Shown here in pieces: positions 1-8,400 of a stretch of 9,297 nucleotides of DNA. This DNA is from CAYTLQ01 sp964438715 (GTDB lineage Bacteria > Bacteroidota > Ignavibacteria > Ignavibacteriales > Ignavibacteriaceae). How positions within the stretch are numbered: the first letter of the stretch is position 1; every line of letters begins with the position of its first letter. The notes under the pieces were generated by a model, which had not been told where the DNA came from, made no database searches, and saw only the letters and a program-made list of their open reading frames with translations. The stretch is from positions 1 to 9,297 of the forward strand of contig CAYTLQ010000009.1 of NCBI GenBank assembly GCA_964438715.1. Direction: 5' to 3'. The position numbers and the translations under genes are program-made.

Positions 1-419
1 GTTAAAACAACATCTGAGCTTTTTTGTTTTTTCCCCTTCTTAGTATCATCTTTTGTAATATTATCTGATTTTTCAAGGGCTTTTTGTTCTTTCGAAATCT
101 TCGATTTATTCTTTTCCCCTGTCCTTGATAAAATATTTCCGGAACCCGATACTTTATCCTTCGTATTCTTAAGACTCTGATGATTTTCTCCCATGGAGCC
201 TTCAGTAAATTTTGAAAGTATGCTATCTGACCAACTTTTCGGCAAGTTGAATGTCATAGGAAGCGAAGCAACTTTTTCAAAATATAATTTCATTTTGTTA
301 TAATCAGCAGCGCAATAATTACAAATTACTATATGTTCTTCAATTTCGGTTTGAAGGTCTTCACTTAAAGTACCCTCGAAATAATCTTCTAAATATCCGG
401 CAAACTGTTTACAATTCAC
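1..419 (-). CDS. Zinc-finger anti-sigma factor (ZAS/zf-HC2 type), 3'-truncated by window edge
   Basis: This protein probably binds and inhibits the ECF sigma factor encoded just upstream. The frame is open from a GTG at 419-417 to the left edge (139 codons visible, C-terminus missing). The N-terminus carries the ZAS zinc signature: Cys3, then His29-x3-Cys33-x2-Cys36, preceded by 'YLEDYFEGTLS', typical of zf-HC2 anti-sigma domains. A 'W-S-D-S-I-L-S-K-F' segment follows at 63-71. From about residue 84 the sequence is Lys/Ser-rich and low in complexity. No membrane helix appears by residue 139, so the protein is either soluble or has its membrane segment further on, after a basic cytoplasmic linker. 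The GTG overlaps the sigma TGA (GTGA, 419-416) and no ATG lies close upstream in frame, so translational coupling explains the start; there is no clear ribosome binding site. Family assignment is firm; the signal sensed cannot be told. Confidence 0.85.
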   Translation of the reverse strand, partial: MNCKQFAGYLEDYFEGTLSEDLQTEIEEHIVICNYCAADYNKMKLYFEKVASLPMTFNLPKSWSDSILSKFTEGSMGENHQSLKNTKDKVSGSGNILSRTGEKNKSKISKEQKALEKSDNITKDDTKKGKKQKSSDVVL

Positions 420-940
420 TTTTTTAACCCAGCCATTAATTTTCTCCGGGCAATACTGGTCTTTATGCGTACTTCCATTTCTGTAGTGTCACCCAATAAG
501 TCTTTAATTTCTGCATAGGAATATTTTTTAATATCATGCAATATGAGTACTACCCTTTCATCAAACGGTAGGTTTTGCAATAATAAATCAAAATGCGATA
601 AATGAATTGAATAATTTTTTGGTGTATTTTCAATTTTCTTATCACTGATAGTGTAAGCGGCAATTTCTTTTCTCAGAATTTCCAATAGCTGATATATTGC
701 TATTCCGTGCAGCCATGAGAAAAAAGAACTGTTCATTCTCACTTGCTGAATGTTGTTTTTTGCAAAGTTCAAAACAAATTCTGTCATTTCTAAAGCACTT
801 TGTTCATTACCGAGAAATCGAAAACATAAAGCAAATAAACTATTATGATACATCTCTACAAGTTGAAGAAATGCTTTCTGGTTTCCTTTTTTAGCACTTT
901 CTATCAGATTAACTACATATTTACTGTTTTCGTCAAACAT
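416..940 (-). CDS. ECF-type RNA polymerase sigma factor (divergent)
   Basis: This 174-residue protein has the length and two-domain layout of an ECF (group 4) sigma-70 factor and should direct RNA polymerase to a small set of promoters. Region 2 spans about residues 10-91: 'AKKGNQKAFLQLVEMYHNSL' is the usual opening and 'FFSWLHGIAIYQLLEILRK' (73-91) matches the region 2.3/2.4 pattern 'F..WL..IA.N...D.LR'. Region 4 spans about 117-170: 'LQNLPFDERVVLILHDIKKY' then 'SYAEIKDLLG', with an 'ARRKL' end. Two core positions differ from typical ECFs: the 'D-A-x-Q-E-V-F' helix reads 'SALEMTEFVL', and the helix-turn-helix has 'AEIKDLLG' rather than 'xEIAxxLG'. The ATG at 940 has AAGGAA 10 nt upstream. 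The gene starts 42 bp after the peptidase gene ends and overlaps the anti-sigma gene by 4 bp, the normal arrangement for a sigma/anti-sigma pair. Its regulon is unknown. Confidence 0.88.
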   Translation of the reverse strand: MFDENSKYVVNLIESAKKGNQKAFLQLVEMYHNSLFALCFRFLGNEQSALEMTEFVLNFAKNNIQQVRMNSSFFSWLHGIAIYQLLEILRKEIAAYTISDKKIENTPKNYSIHLSHFDLLLQNLPFDERVVLILHDIKKYSYAEIKDLLGDTTEMEVRIKTSIARRKLMAGLKK

Positions 941-950
941 TCAGAATCAT

Positions 951-956
951 TTCCTT
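951..956 (-). promoter_or_regulatory. Probable ribosome binding site of the sigma-factor gene
   Basis: The minus strand reads AAGGAA, ten bases before the ATG at 940-938. It supports that start over an out-of-frame ATG at 950-948, which would give only a few codons before a stop. The spacing is slightly long, so confidence is moderate. Confidence 0.45.
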
Positions 957-981
957 AGTCGTCAATAGTTTCGGGCGGTAA

Positions 982-3354
982 TTATTTTAGTAAATTTAAT
1001 TTATGAGTAAAAAACTTGTTTTCCGAACGGAGAATCAACAAATAAATACCAGAGGGAATGTTGTATCGTTCAGTATTAAATTCAAATTCCGTTATTTCTC
1101 CAGAAAAATCTTTTTCCAGTCCTGTAATAACCTCACCCAAAGAATTTACCAGCAAAAACTCATATTTATTGTTACGGGAACTCTGAGCCATGGGGTTGAA
1201 AATTCTGATTTTTGTGGTATTGTTAAAAGGATTTGGAAAATTTTCAACTTTTATTAAATACGATTTTTCTTGAAAATCACTTGTGATGTGTTCGGTATTA
1301 ACTGTAATATCCCTTTTAAACCATGCAATTGCGTCAAATACAAGCTCCTGACCTTTGATGCCGCTTGCATCACCAAGACGAACCGATCCCATCGAGCCCT
1401 TGTGAAAAAAGTATGTCCCCAATGATATCCAGTTATTCGTTACATCTTTTTGATTAATGATTTTTTCTGTCATCCCCTGAGCATGTGTTATCTTATATCT
1501 TGCCTGCATAGCGTTACTGAAACTAATATAAGCCTTAACTTCATAATATCCGGAATCAGCAAGTGTTGGTCTCCAGATAGCATAACATGTATCCGATGAA
1601 TTTGAATCGGTAGTATAAGTGTACCAAAAATGTCCGCCATACCCGGCATTCATATCTCTCCATCTGCTCATTGTTGCCGGAGTCTTGTTATGAAGATAAA
1701 ATCCTCGTTCAATATTATAATCATCGATTAATGTATCAGGAGGTATTGGTTCTTTAAATCGGCTTGAGACACCCCAATAAATCTGATTTAAATTTTGATA
1801 ACCATTATTATACCCCGGCCAGTCGTAAACTGCGTTTTTCCCCTGATAATTTGGGTAACCCGGGAGATTTTTATTTCCATACGGATCATTTGCGATAATT
1901 GTTTTGTTACTACTATTGTATCCTGAAACCGCAATAATATGACCGGCAGTTGTCAAACCATTACAAAGAGAATACGGATAACCACTGTCAATTTCTGCAG
2001 AAATTTGCATGAAAGACGGAGCATCAGTTCTCTGCGCTGATAAACGATGATTTGAGTAATAGGTCACCATGCGTGAGTACGGACTATAACTTCCCGACCA
2101 CATAAAACCATAACCTCCTTTGCCCGGATTTCCGTTTGGGTCGTTTGCAGTAAGAGAATAATCTATCATCCTGTACCTGTAACTTTCGCAAACATATCTT
2201 CCATAGCTGTTATAGTGACCCGGAAAGGGCCAGGAACACCACCCCTCCCATTTAGGCAGGATGTTATAATATGCAAGTATCATTATACCGGTTGTAGGAC
2301 CGCATGCAGAGTGTCCATTGAACCAGTCCGGTGTATCGTACACCTGATTAACATAAGGAAGATTTAATGTTGCTTCGTTTAATGTATTATAATTGCTCAA
2401 CGGAGGTAAATTATTTTCTTCTGTAAATCCTAATTTTTTTTCTTCCATAGGATCATAAATCTTGAAACCGGTGTATTTATAAGTAAAAATATTTGTGGAG
2501 ATTGCATCTGAGCATAAGAGTTGTTCTGTATGAGGGGAAAAATATGTATATAATTCGATAATATTTTTTGTATCAGTGACCTGATTTCTTGAAAGATCAT
2601 CCAGATTCAGTACCCAAATATCCGACGACTTCAATAACCCCATTTCCGATTCAATTACTGAAAAAAAGATCCTATTATTTCCGGCATCAAAGAATGGAAA
2701 AGTACCTTTTCCTAAATCGATATAAGAAAAGTCATTAACATTCAGTATGCCAATGGTTCCGTTTAAGCCTTGTATAAGTATTTGATTTCTGTTTATCCAT
2801 TGCGGTTGCATCCCGGAAATTCCGGAATATTTAACCTCGCCCGAATAAAGGTTTTTTATAATAATTTTATCATTTTTACCTGCATAAGTAATGTTAAATC
2901 CCGATGAGTCAATAGATACGAGGTTTACATACTCCCCCAGCGGATACTCACTTTTTGAGATGTTATCCCGTATAATGAGTGATTCTTCATAGGTATAAAA
3001 AACTCTTCCATCAGACAAAAAACCCGGTTGCCCAGCACGAGATGTGAAATTATCTAAATACACAAAGTCTTGCTTAAATAGATCGTAAATAAGAGGTCTT
3101 TGGGATCCTGACTGATTTATTTCCTTAAATCCCAAATATCTTCCGTCATTGGAAACAGTAAAATATCTTCCTGACCCATGAGAGTTTATGATTGGCTGAA
3201 TAGTATTGTCTTCACAAATTAATAAAGAAGACTCTCTATCATTTGTAAATACGATACCATACGGAGTAGAGATAAATCTGCCCAAATGGGGATACTCCAC
3301 TCCTTGTGCGAAGAGATTTGAAATTGAAATTAAAGATAATAACAGGAATTTCAT
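982..3354 (-). CDS. Secreted C39-like cysteine peptidase with propeller-like, golvesin-type and T9SS sorting domains
   Basis: This 790-residue exported protein has a signal peptide at 1-16 (MKFLLLSLISISNLFA, cleavage before Gln17). Residues about 20-300 are repeated short beta strands ('DGRYLGFKE', 'SDGRVFYTY', 'AGNNRIFFS', 'SDIWVLNLDD'), resembling a TolB/WD40-like propeller. Residues about 330-535 look like a Peptidase_C39_2 domain: 'LPYVNQVYD' (candidate oxyanion Gln337), 'SACGPTTGIMILAYY' (nucleophile Cys351), 'AGHIIAVSGYN' (His472) and 'IIANDPYGN' (Asp490). A Tyr/Gly/Trp-rich insert separates Cys from His. Residues about 565-682 match the golvesin/Xly CBD-like pattern ('GYYEVKAYI', 'WISLGTYFFHKGSMGSVRLGD', 'VFDAIAWF'). 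Residues about 702-790 form a T9SS sorting domain ('VENFPNPFNNTTKIRIFNP', ending 'GIYLLILRSENKFFTHKLNLLK' in two parts). It should act at the cell surface or outside, perhaps cutting peptides or cell-wall crosslinks; the substrate is unknown. No clear ribosome binding site precedes the ATG, but the signal peptide fixes this start well. Confidence 0.85.
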   Translation of the reverse strand: MKFLLLSLISISNLFAQGVEYPHLGRFISTPYGIVFTNDRESSLLICEDNTIQPIINSHGSGRYFTVSNDGRYLGFKEINQSGSQRPLIYDLFKQDFVYLDNFTSRAGQPGFLSDGRVFYTYEESLIIRDNISKSEYPLGEYVNLVSIDSSGFNITYAGKNDKIIIKNLYSGEVKYSGISGMQPQWINRNQILIQGLNGTIGILNVNDFSYIDLGKGTFPFFDAGNNRIFFSVIESEMGLLKSSDIWVLNLDDLSRNQVTDTKNIIELYTYFSPHTEQLLCSDAISTNIFTYKYTGFKIYDPMEEKKLGFTEENNLPPLSNYNTLNEATLNLPYVNQVYDTPDWFNGHSACGPTTGIMILAYYNILPKWEGWCSWPFPGHYNSYGRYVCESYRYRMIDYSLTANDPNGNPGKGGYGFMWSGSYSPYSRMVTYYSNHRLSAQRTDAPSFMQISAEIDSGYPYSLCNGLTTAGHIIAVSGYNSSNKTIIANDPYGNKNLPGYPNYQGKNAVYDWPGYNNGYQNLNQIYWGVSSRFKEPIPPDTLIDDYNIERGFYLHNKTPATMSRWRDMNAGYGGHFWYTYTTDSNSSDTCYAIWRPTLADSGYYEVKAYISFSNAMQARYKITHAQGMTEKIINQKDVTNNWISLGTYFFHKGSMGSVRLGDASGIKGQELVFDAIAWFKRDITVNTEHITSDFQEKSYLIKVENFPNPFNNTTKIRIFNPMAQSSRNNKYEFLLVNSLGEVITGLEKDFSGEITEFEFNTERYNIPSGIYLLILRSENKFFTHKLNLLK

Positions 3355-3395
3355 TAGGATTTATTTTACCTGCAAAATTACTATAATTTCCCATC

Positions 3396-3412
3396 AAAGT
3401 CACTCCGACTTT
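3396..3412. other. Short inverted repeat (6-bp stem, 5-nt loop) in the intergenic gap
   Basis: AAAGTC (3396-3401) and GACTTT (3407-3412) are perfect reverse complements around the loop ACTCC. The repeat sits in the 76-bp gap between the dehydrogenase stop and the peptidase start. It is AT-rich and weak. On the minus strand no T-run follows, so it is not a convincing terminator for the dehydrogenase gene; it could be an operator half-site pair, a processing signal or chance. Confidence 0.3.
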
Positions 3413-3430
3413 TGTTATATCTCACATGAA

Positions 3431-5434
3431 TTACTTTAAGAGAAGCGCTTTTGTAAATCCTGAATAAACTCCATAACCTGTTTTTGCCGTCACACGAATT
3501 ATATATAAACCGCTACTGAATTTTTCAGCATTCCATTCAATTGTGTGGTTGCCGGCTTCTTTCTCCCCTTCCTGAATAACCTCGAGAGTGTTTCCAAGTA
3601 TATCAACTGCTTCCACTCTCAAAAACGCAAAAGAGGGAAGATTTACTGTAAATGATGTACGAGGATTAAAGGGATTAGGATAATTTTTCCCAATACTGAA
3701 TTCAGTCAGATGTGAATACACTATTTCGATTATATTACTTAATTCAGAACCACCGGAATAATCAATTTGTTTTAACCGGAATCGTATTGTTTTCCCTGCT
3801 TCCGCCGGAAACAGTTCATATTTGAATGAATATTTTAATGAATTGGCTGAATTACCTGCTCCGGGAACAAATCCAATCTTTTCCCAATTGTCACCAATTT
3901 GTTTTAATATTTCAAAACCCATATTATTTGTTTCAGTCCCTGTTTCCCAATAGAGATTGACAATATTATCATTAATTGAACCATAAAAAGAAACAAGCTC
4001 CACCGGAATAGTAAAAGTTACTGAAGCTGTATTACTGAATCCACTGCTACCAGTTGTAGTGATTGCTCTCACCCGGTAATAGCTCTGCATAGTAATCGTT
4101 GTATCAAAATATTCTGTGATGTTAGCAGATACTGTATCAATAACCCGAAATTGCTTTTCCTGAATTTTTCTTCGTTCAATTACAAAGCCGGTTTCCTCTG
4201 AAGAGTTATCTCCCCATGTTAGATGTGCCGAAGGTGGAGATGTCTGATTTTGTAGTACGGCTACGAGTGAAGATGGTGCATTAATCGTATTCGTTTTATT
4301 GAATTTGTAAATTTTTCCGCCAATAAGGTCAAGAAGATATATTTCACCTTCGGCATCCAAACCAAATGATGAGAGACTAATTCCTGCGGCATTATTCAGT
4401 ACTTCATTATTAATCACAGTAGTACCATTGTAAATTAATCCCCAAAGCCTTTTAGAAACATAATCCCCGTAAATATATTTTCCTCTTAATCCGGGAACAT
4501 TATACCCATAATAAACATAGCCCCCTGTAATAGAATAACCACCGGTTGAATTATGTCCATATTCCCAAATCGGCAGAGTTAGTCCTGTGGTATCGCAGGA
4601 TGATGCATTGTAACAATGTGCTCCCTCCATAATTTTCCAGCCGTAATTCTTACCATTTTTAATAATATCAATCTCTTCATATAAACCCTGACCAACATCT
4701 GCCGCGTAAAGCAATCCGGTAACTGTATCAAAGCTAAATCTCCATGGGTTTCTTAATCCCCACGCAAAGATTTCTTCTTTATATCCTTGAGTATTATTCT
4801 TGAAAGGATTATCGGGGGGAATTGCATATTGAAGACCGGGTTGTACATTGTTTACATCTATTCTAAGAATTTTTCCCAATAAACTCGCCTTGTTCTGACC
4901 ATTATTCTGCGGATCACCGGCAGAACCACCATCACCGGTGGCAATATAGAGATATCCATCAGGACCAAAACTCACCTGCCCTCCTTTATGATTTGAATAG
5001 GGCTGATCAAATGTTAACAGAATAAGTTCCGATTCTTTCATTGCTGAATCCGGATTATTCGGACTCACCTGAAAACGGGAAATTCTTGTTTTTCTGGGGT
5101 TCGAGACTGTATAATTAACATAAAAATAACCATTGATTCTATAGTCAGGATGAAATGCCAATCCGAGTAATCCCATCTCTCCGCCATAGGATACCCTATC
5201 GGTGATATTTAAAAATTGCTTCGGGTTGCTTGCTTGTGATGAATTAGGGAAGGTATAAATTATACCTTGCTGACTGACCACAAATACTCTGTTAGTAAAA
5301 TCATCAGGCATTTGAAAATCGACAGGAGATGAAATAGTAATATTCGGAAATGCATTCTGGATAGCATATTGAGCGTTTACAGCACTATTATAATACACAA
5401 CTAAAAAAATAACCCCAATAATCACTCTTTTCAT
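3431..5434 (-). CDS. Secreted glucose/sorbosone dehydrogenase-like beta-propeller (PQQ sugar dehydrogenase family) with T9SS sorting domain
   Basis: This 667-residue exported protein belongs to the GSDH family, whose members oxidise aldose sugars with PQQ in a six-bladed propeller. The signal peptide is residues 1-21 (ending 'NSAVNA', before Gln22). The propeller spans about 30-378 and shows the family motifs 'GGEMGLLGLAFHPDY' (84-98), 'NHKGGQVSFGPDGYLYIATG' (148-167, with His149 at the position of the sGDH catalytic base), 'WGLRNPWRFSFD' (225-236, the Arg-Asn pair expected near PQQ), 'ADVGQGLYEEIDII' and 'NYGW'. Cys274 and Cys280 could form a disulphide. A fibronectin-III-like domain follows (about 385-475), then a beta module (about 477-575) and a T9SS sorting domain (about 578-667, 'NYPNPFNPRTSF', 'GLYIIRVTA'). 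The ATG lies in the GH13 stop (ATGA) with a good ribosome binding site. I cannot confirm all PQQ ligands, so some family members' non-enzymatic roles remain possible. Confidence 0.86.
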   Translation of the reverse strand: MKRVIIGVIFLVVYYNSAVNAQYAIQNAFPNITISSPVDFQMPDDFTNRVFVVSQQGIIYTFPNSSQASNPKQFLNITDRVSYGGEMGLLGLAFHPDYRINGYFYVNYTVSNPRKTRISRFQVSPNNPDSAMKESELILLTFDQPYSNHKGGQVSFGPDGYLYIATGDGGSAGDPQNNGQNKASLLGKILRIDVNNVQPGLQYAIPPDNPFKNNTQGYKEEIFAWGLRNPWRFSFDTVTGLLYAADVGQGLYEEIDIIKNGKNYGWKIMEGAHCYNASSCDTTGLTLPIWEYGHNSTGGYSITGGYVYYGYNVPGLRGKYIYGDYVSKRLWGLIYNGTTVINNEVLNNAAGISLSSFGLDAEGEIYLLDLIGGKIYKFNKTNTINAPSSLVAVLQNQTSPPSAHLTWGDNSSEETGFVIERRKIQEKQFRVIDTVSANITEYFDTTITMQSYYRVRAITTTGSSGFSNTASVTFTIPVELVSFYGSINDNIVNLYWETGTETNNMGFEILKQIGDNWEKIGFVPGAGNSANSLKYSFKYELFPAEAGKTIRFRLKQIDYSGGSELSNIIEIVYSHLTEFSIGKNYPNPFNPRTSFTVNLPSFAFLRVEAVDILGNTLEVIQEGEKEAGNHTIEWNAEKFSSGLYIIRVTAKTGYGVYSGFTKALLLK

Positions 5435-8400
5435 TTAGACTCCTTCTTGCTTTGGCTTTTGATCTTTCCACTACTTTTGTTGGAAGTTTTTGAAGTTTTT
5501 TTCTTCATCTCAGAGGGTTTATTGTCTTTTACCGCTTTGTTCTTATTATTGATTGACAAAGTTTGCTTTGATGATTTGTTCTCTTTCTCAGATTGTAATT
5601 TTTTTACCTGTTTTTTGGAGCTTTTAATCTCTGTTTTTTTCTTTGAGGAATTTTTAACTTTTGACTTTGAGGCAGGCAATTTCGATTTTTTAAGTGATTT
5701 ACTTTTCAGTGTGGCATTAGGTTTTGAATCAGATTGTGCATCAGAGAGTTTTTCTTTTTGTGTTGTTAAGAGCACTTCTTTTTTCTGTTCACCATAACTC
5801 AGATTGTTGATAAAGTCATTAAATATGTAACCTGATTTGGCTGAGATTTCTAAAATGTTCAGATGAAAATCTGTCAATTCTTTGATTACTGCAAGATTCT
5901 TTTTTCGGGAAACCTCTTTGACCCAATTTTGAAAACCGGCATTTGCCGCTTGTATTTTATCGGATTTCAGAACAGCTTCAATAAATACGATAAGTTTTAG
6001 TGAATAGTCCCACTTTGCAAGCATCTCAAAATTTTCTTTTGAGAAATATCCAATATTCTGATAGAAATGAAAACCGATAAACTGCTTTACGATTTCTTCA
6101 TTATAAAATCTTCTTGTTTCTCCTATAAGTGTTTCAACTGTAAATAAGTCAGGCGAGTACATTTCCACAAATTCACCAAGAATATGTAATAACTCAAATT
6201 CCTGTCTGATAAATTGATAATCATCACTTAGACGAATAAAATTCTGCCACAGAGGCTTGTCGAGCATTAATTCATCGAATAATGACTTATACGATTTGTC
6301 GGGTTGATTTTTAAATACTAAAATATTTTTCAATACTGCATACATTAAAATCAGGTCTATATAGGCCCCTGCCTTTATTTCATCATTCAATACAAAACTT
6401 CTTCTCACATCACTTAGAAGTCTTGCTGGTTTAATAATGTTAGTGCTTGAAAGTGATGTCTGAATGACACGAATTGCATCTAATAACTTTTCAACATTTT
6501 GGAATAAAACTGTTTCATCAGGCGACAGATAACCTAAATCTTTCAACTCTGCAAGAACCTGAGATATTTTCATTTTTGTGTAGAGCGGTAATGTCTGCTG
6601 ATTAGATCCGGGATGAAGGTAATTTCTTAATTCCTTGATATTTTCTTTGTTAAACAAATCAAAAATAGAATTATGCAGGCGTTCAAGCTGCATTTCTTTT
6701 AGAAAAGTCCTTAAATCGGGAACACCTTTTCCATGAAGTGATTCGTATAATTCTGTAAATACACCATTTGTATCGTATATCTCTTCAAAATATATAAAAA
6801 CTTTGTATTCGTAGCCGTTCAGGTGCAGATGTATGCCTTTTTCAGCAATTTCTCGGGAGTGCCAAAGATATTGTAATCCTGTTTTTGTTTCACCTACAAT
6901 ATAGTAGATCTTGTCATCAATTTTTAATTCAAGGGCTTTCCACACTTCGGTATATATTAATGGAGCATTCTCATCAGTTTGAGCATCTCCAATTATTTTA
7001 CCGGTGGAATACTTCGCATATCCCGATGTGGCATGATATGAATTATTATAAAAAACGATTGCTTTTTCATTTTTATAGAGATTTGAAAAAACAAACACAT
7101 TATCAATTTGCTCGCCATTATCGGAGATAAAGTTATACAGCCAGAAATTTTTTACTTCAGCAAAGAGATATCGTTTATTCAAGAGACGACAAATTTCCCA
7201 CTCATGCCTTTTTATTAAATTCAAATCGGGAGTTTCGTTATAATAAGCTCTGCTGTATTCCATTCCATATTTTTCGGTGAATCCCTCGAATTGTCCATGA
7301 GCGAACATAGGCAAACCGGGGAGAGTAACCATCATTACGGCTACACCAAAATATTTATCTCCTTTGCCAAATTGATTAACGGCAGTTTCCTCATCCGGAT
7401 TACTCATAAAATTTACATAACGCTTCAAAATCTCAGGATTAAACTCTAATGTATTAGTAATAAGCTGTTTAAATTTGAGATTTTCTTCCTTAAGGAACAT
7501 GTGCATAAATGCACTATTATAAACTCTGTGCATACCCAATGTTCGAACAAAATACCCTTCCATCAGCCAGAATGCTTCAGCAAGCAATAGAGTATCCGGC
7601 ATTTCACTATTAAATCTGTCAACTACATCTCTCCAGAATTCATTTGGCAACAGCTCATCAAACATCTCTTTCGACATAGCGTACTCTGACCTGCTGGGTA
7701 TCGCCCCCCCCAGTCCCGGCTGTGGAAACCAGAGTCGTTGATAATGCCGTTTTGACAGGGTCATAGCTGCGTCGAATCGGATAATGGGTGTTTTACGAGC
7801 GACACTAAAAATTTCTTGTATTAATGCTTCACGAACTTCCGGAATCAAAAGATTTAACTGTGCTGTATCATTCCACGGCATATTTGTTCCGTCATTACCA
7901 TGATAGATATAACGAATTCTTCCGGTGCTGTTCTCGATTACCTGAAATACTACCGCTGCATCTTTCATAGAGTAATATTTATCCTCTATGCGTATTTGAT
8001 ATGCGGGATGTTCTGAAAGATCGGGACCTGTAAAAGAATAAGAAGGGTACGGTGGATTATCACGCTGAATAAAATAATCGGGATGTTCGAGTATCCATTT
8101 TGAATAAATACCTGTATGGTTAGGAACCATATCACTTGCGAGTCGAATTCCCCTCTTCCAACACCGTTCTTTCAAATTATTAAATGCCTCTTCCCCGCCT
8201 AATTCAGGAGCAATAACATAATCAAATAATGAGTACGCTGATGATTCAGCACTATGATTACCACAATATTGTTTAATTTTTTTAGAAGCCGGACTTCTTT
8301 GCCAAAGACCAATTAACCAAAGCGCTGTAAATTTCCACCTCTGTAATTGATCGAGTTCCTCATCCGGTATGTCCGATAAAAACTTAATTGGTCTTTCGTA

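Noticed and set aside
697..894. Plus-strand open frame opposite the sigma-factor gene
   Set aside because: It is wholly antisense to a clear ECF sigma gene and resembles no protein I know.
1003..1257. Plus-strand open frame opposite the end of the peptidase gene
   Set aside because: It is antisense to the T9SS sorting domain and has a low-quality composition.
3395..3420. Inverted repeat as a rho-independent terminator
   Set aside because: The stem has only two G-C pairs and no T-run follows on the minus strand. The TTTTGTTAT after it is on the plus strand, where no gene ends.
3206..3439. Plus-strand open frame spanning the peptidase start and the intergenic gap
   Set aside because: It is mostly antisense to the signal peptide and propeller region, with no domain and no clear ribosome binding site.
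5447..5797. Plus-strand 116-codon open frame rich in Phe and Leu
   Set aside because: It is the antisense of the Lys-rich tail of the GH13 gene (AAA/AAG codons read as TTT/CTT). It has no ribosome binding site and no recognisable domain.
6885..7130. Plus-strand 81-codon open frame inside the GH13 gene
   Set aside because: It is antisense to continuous GH13 coding sequence with no supporting signal.
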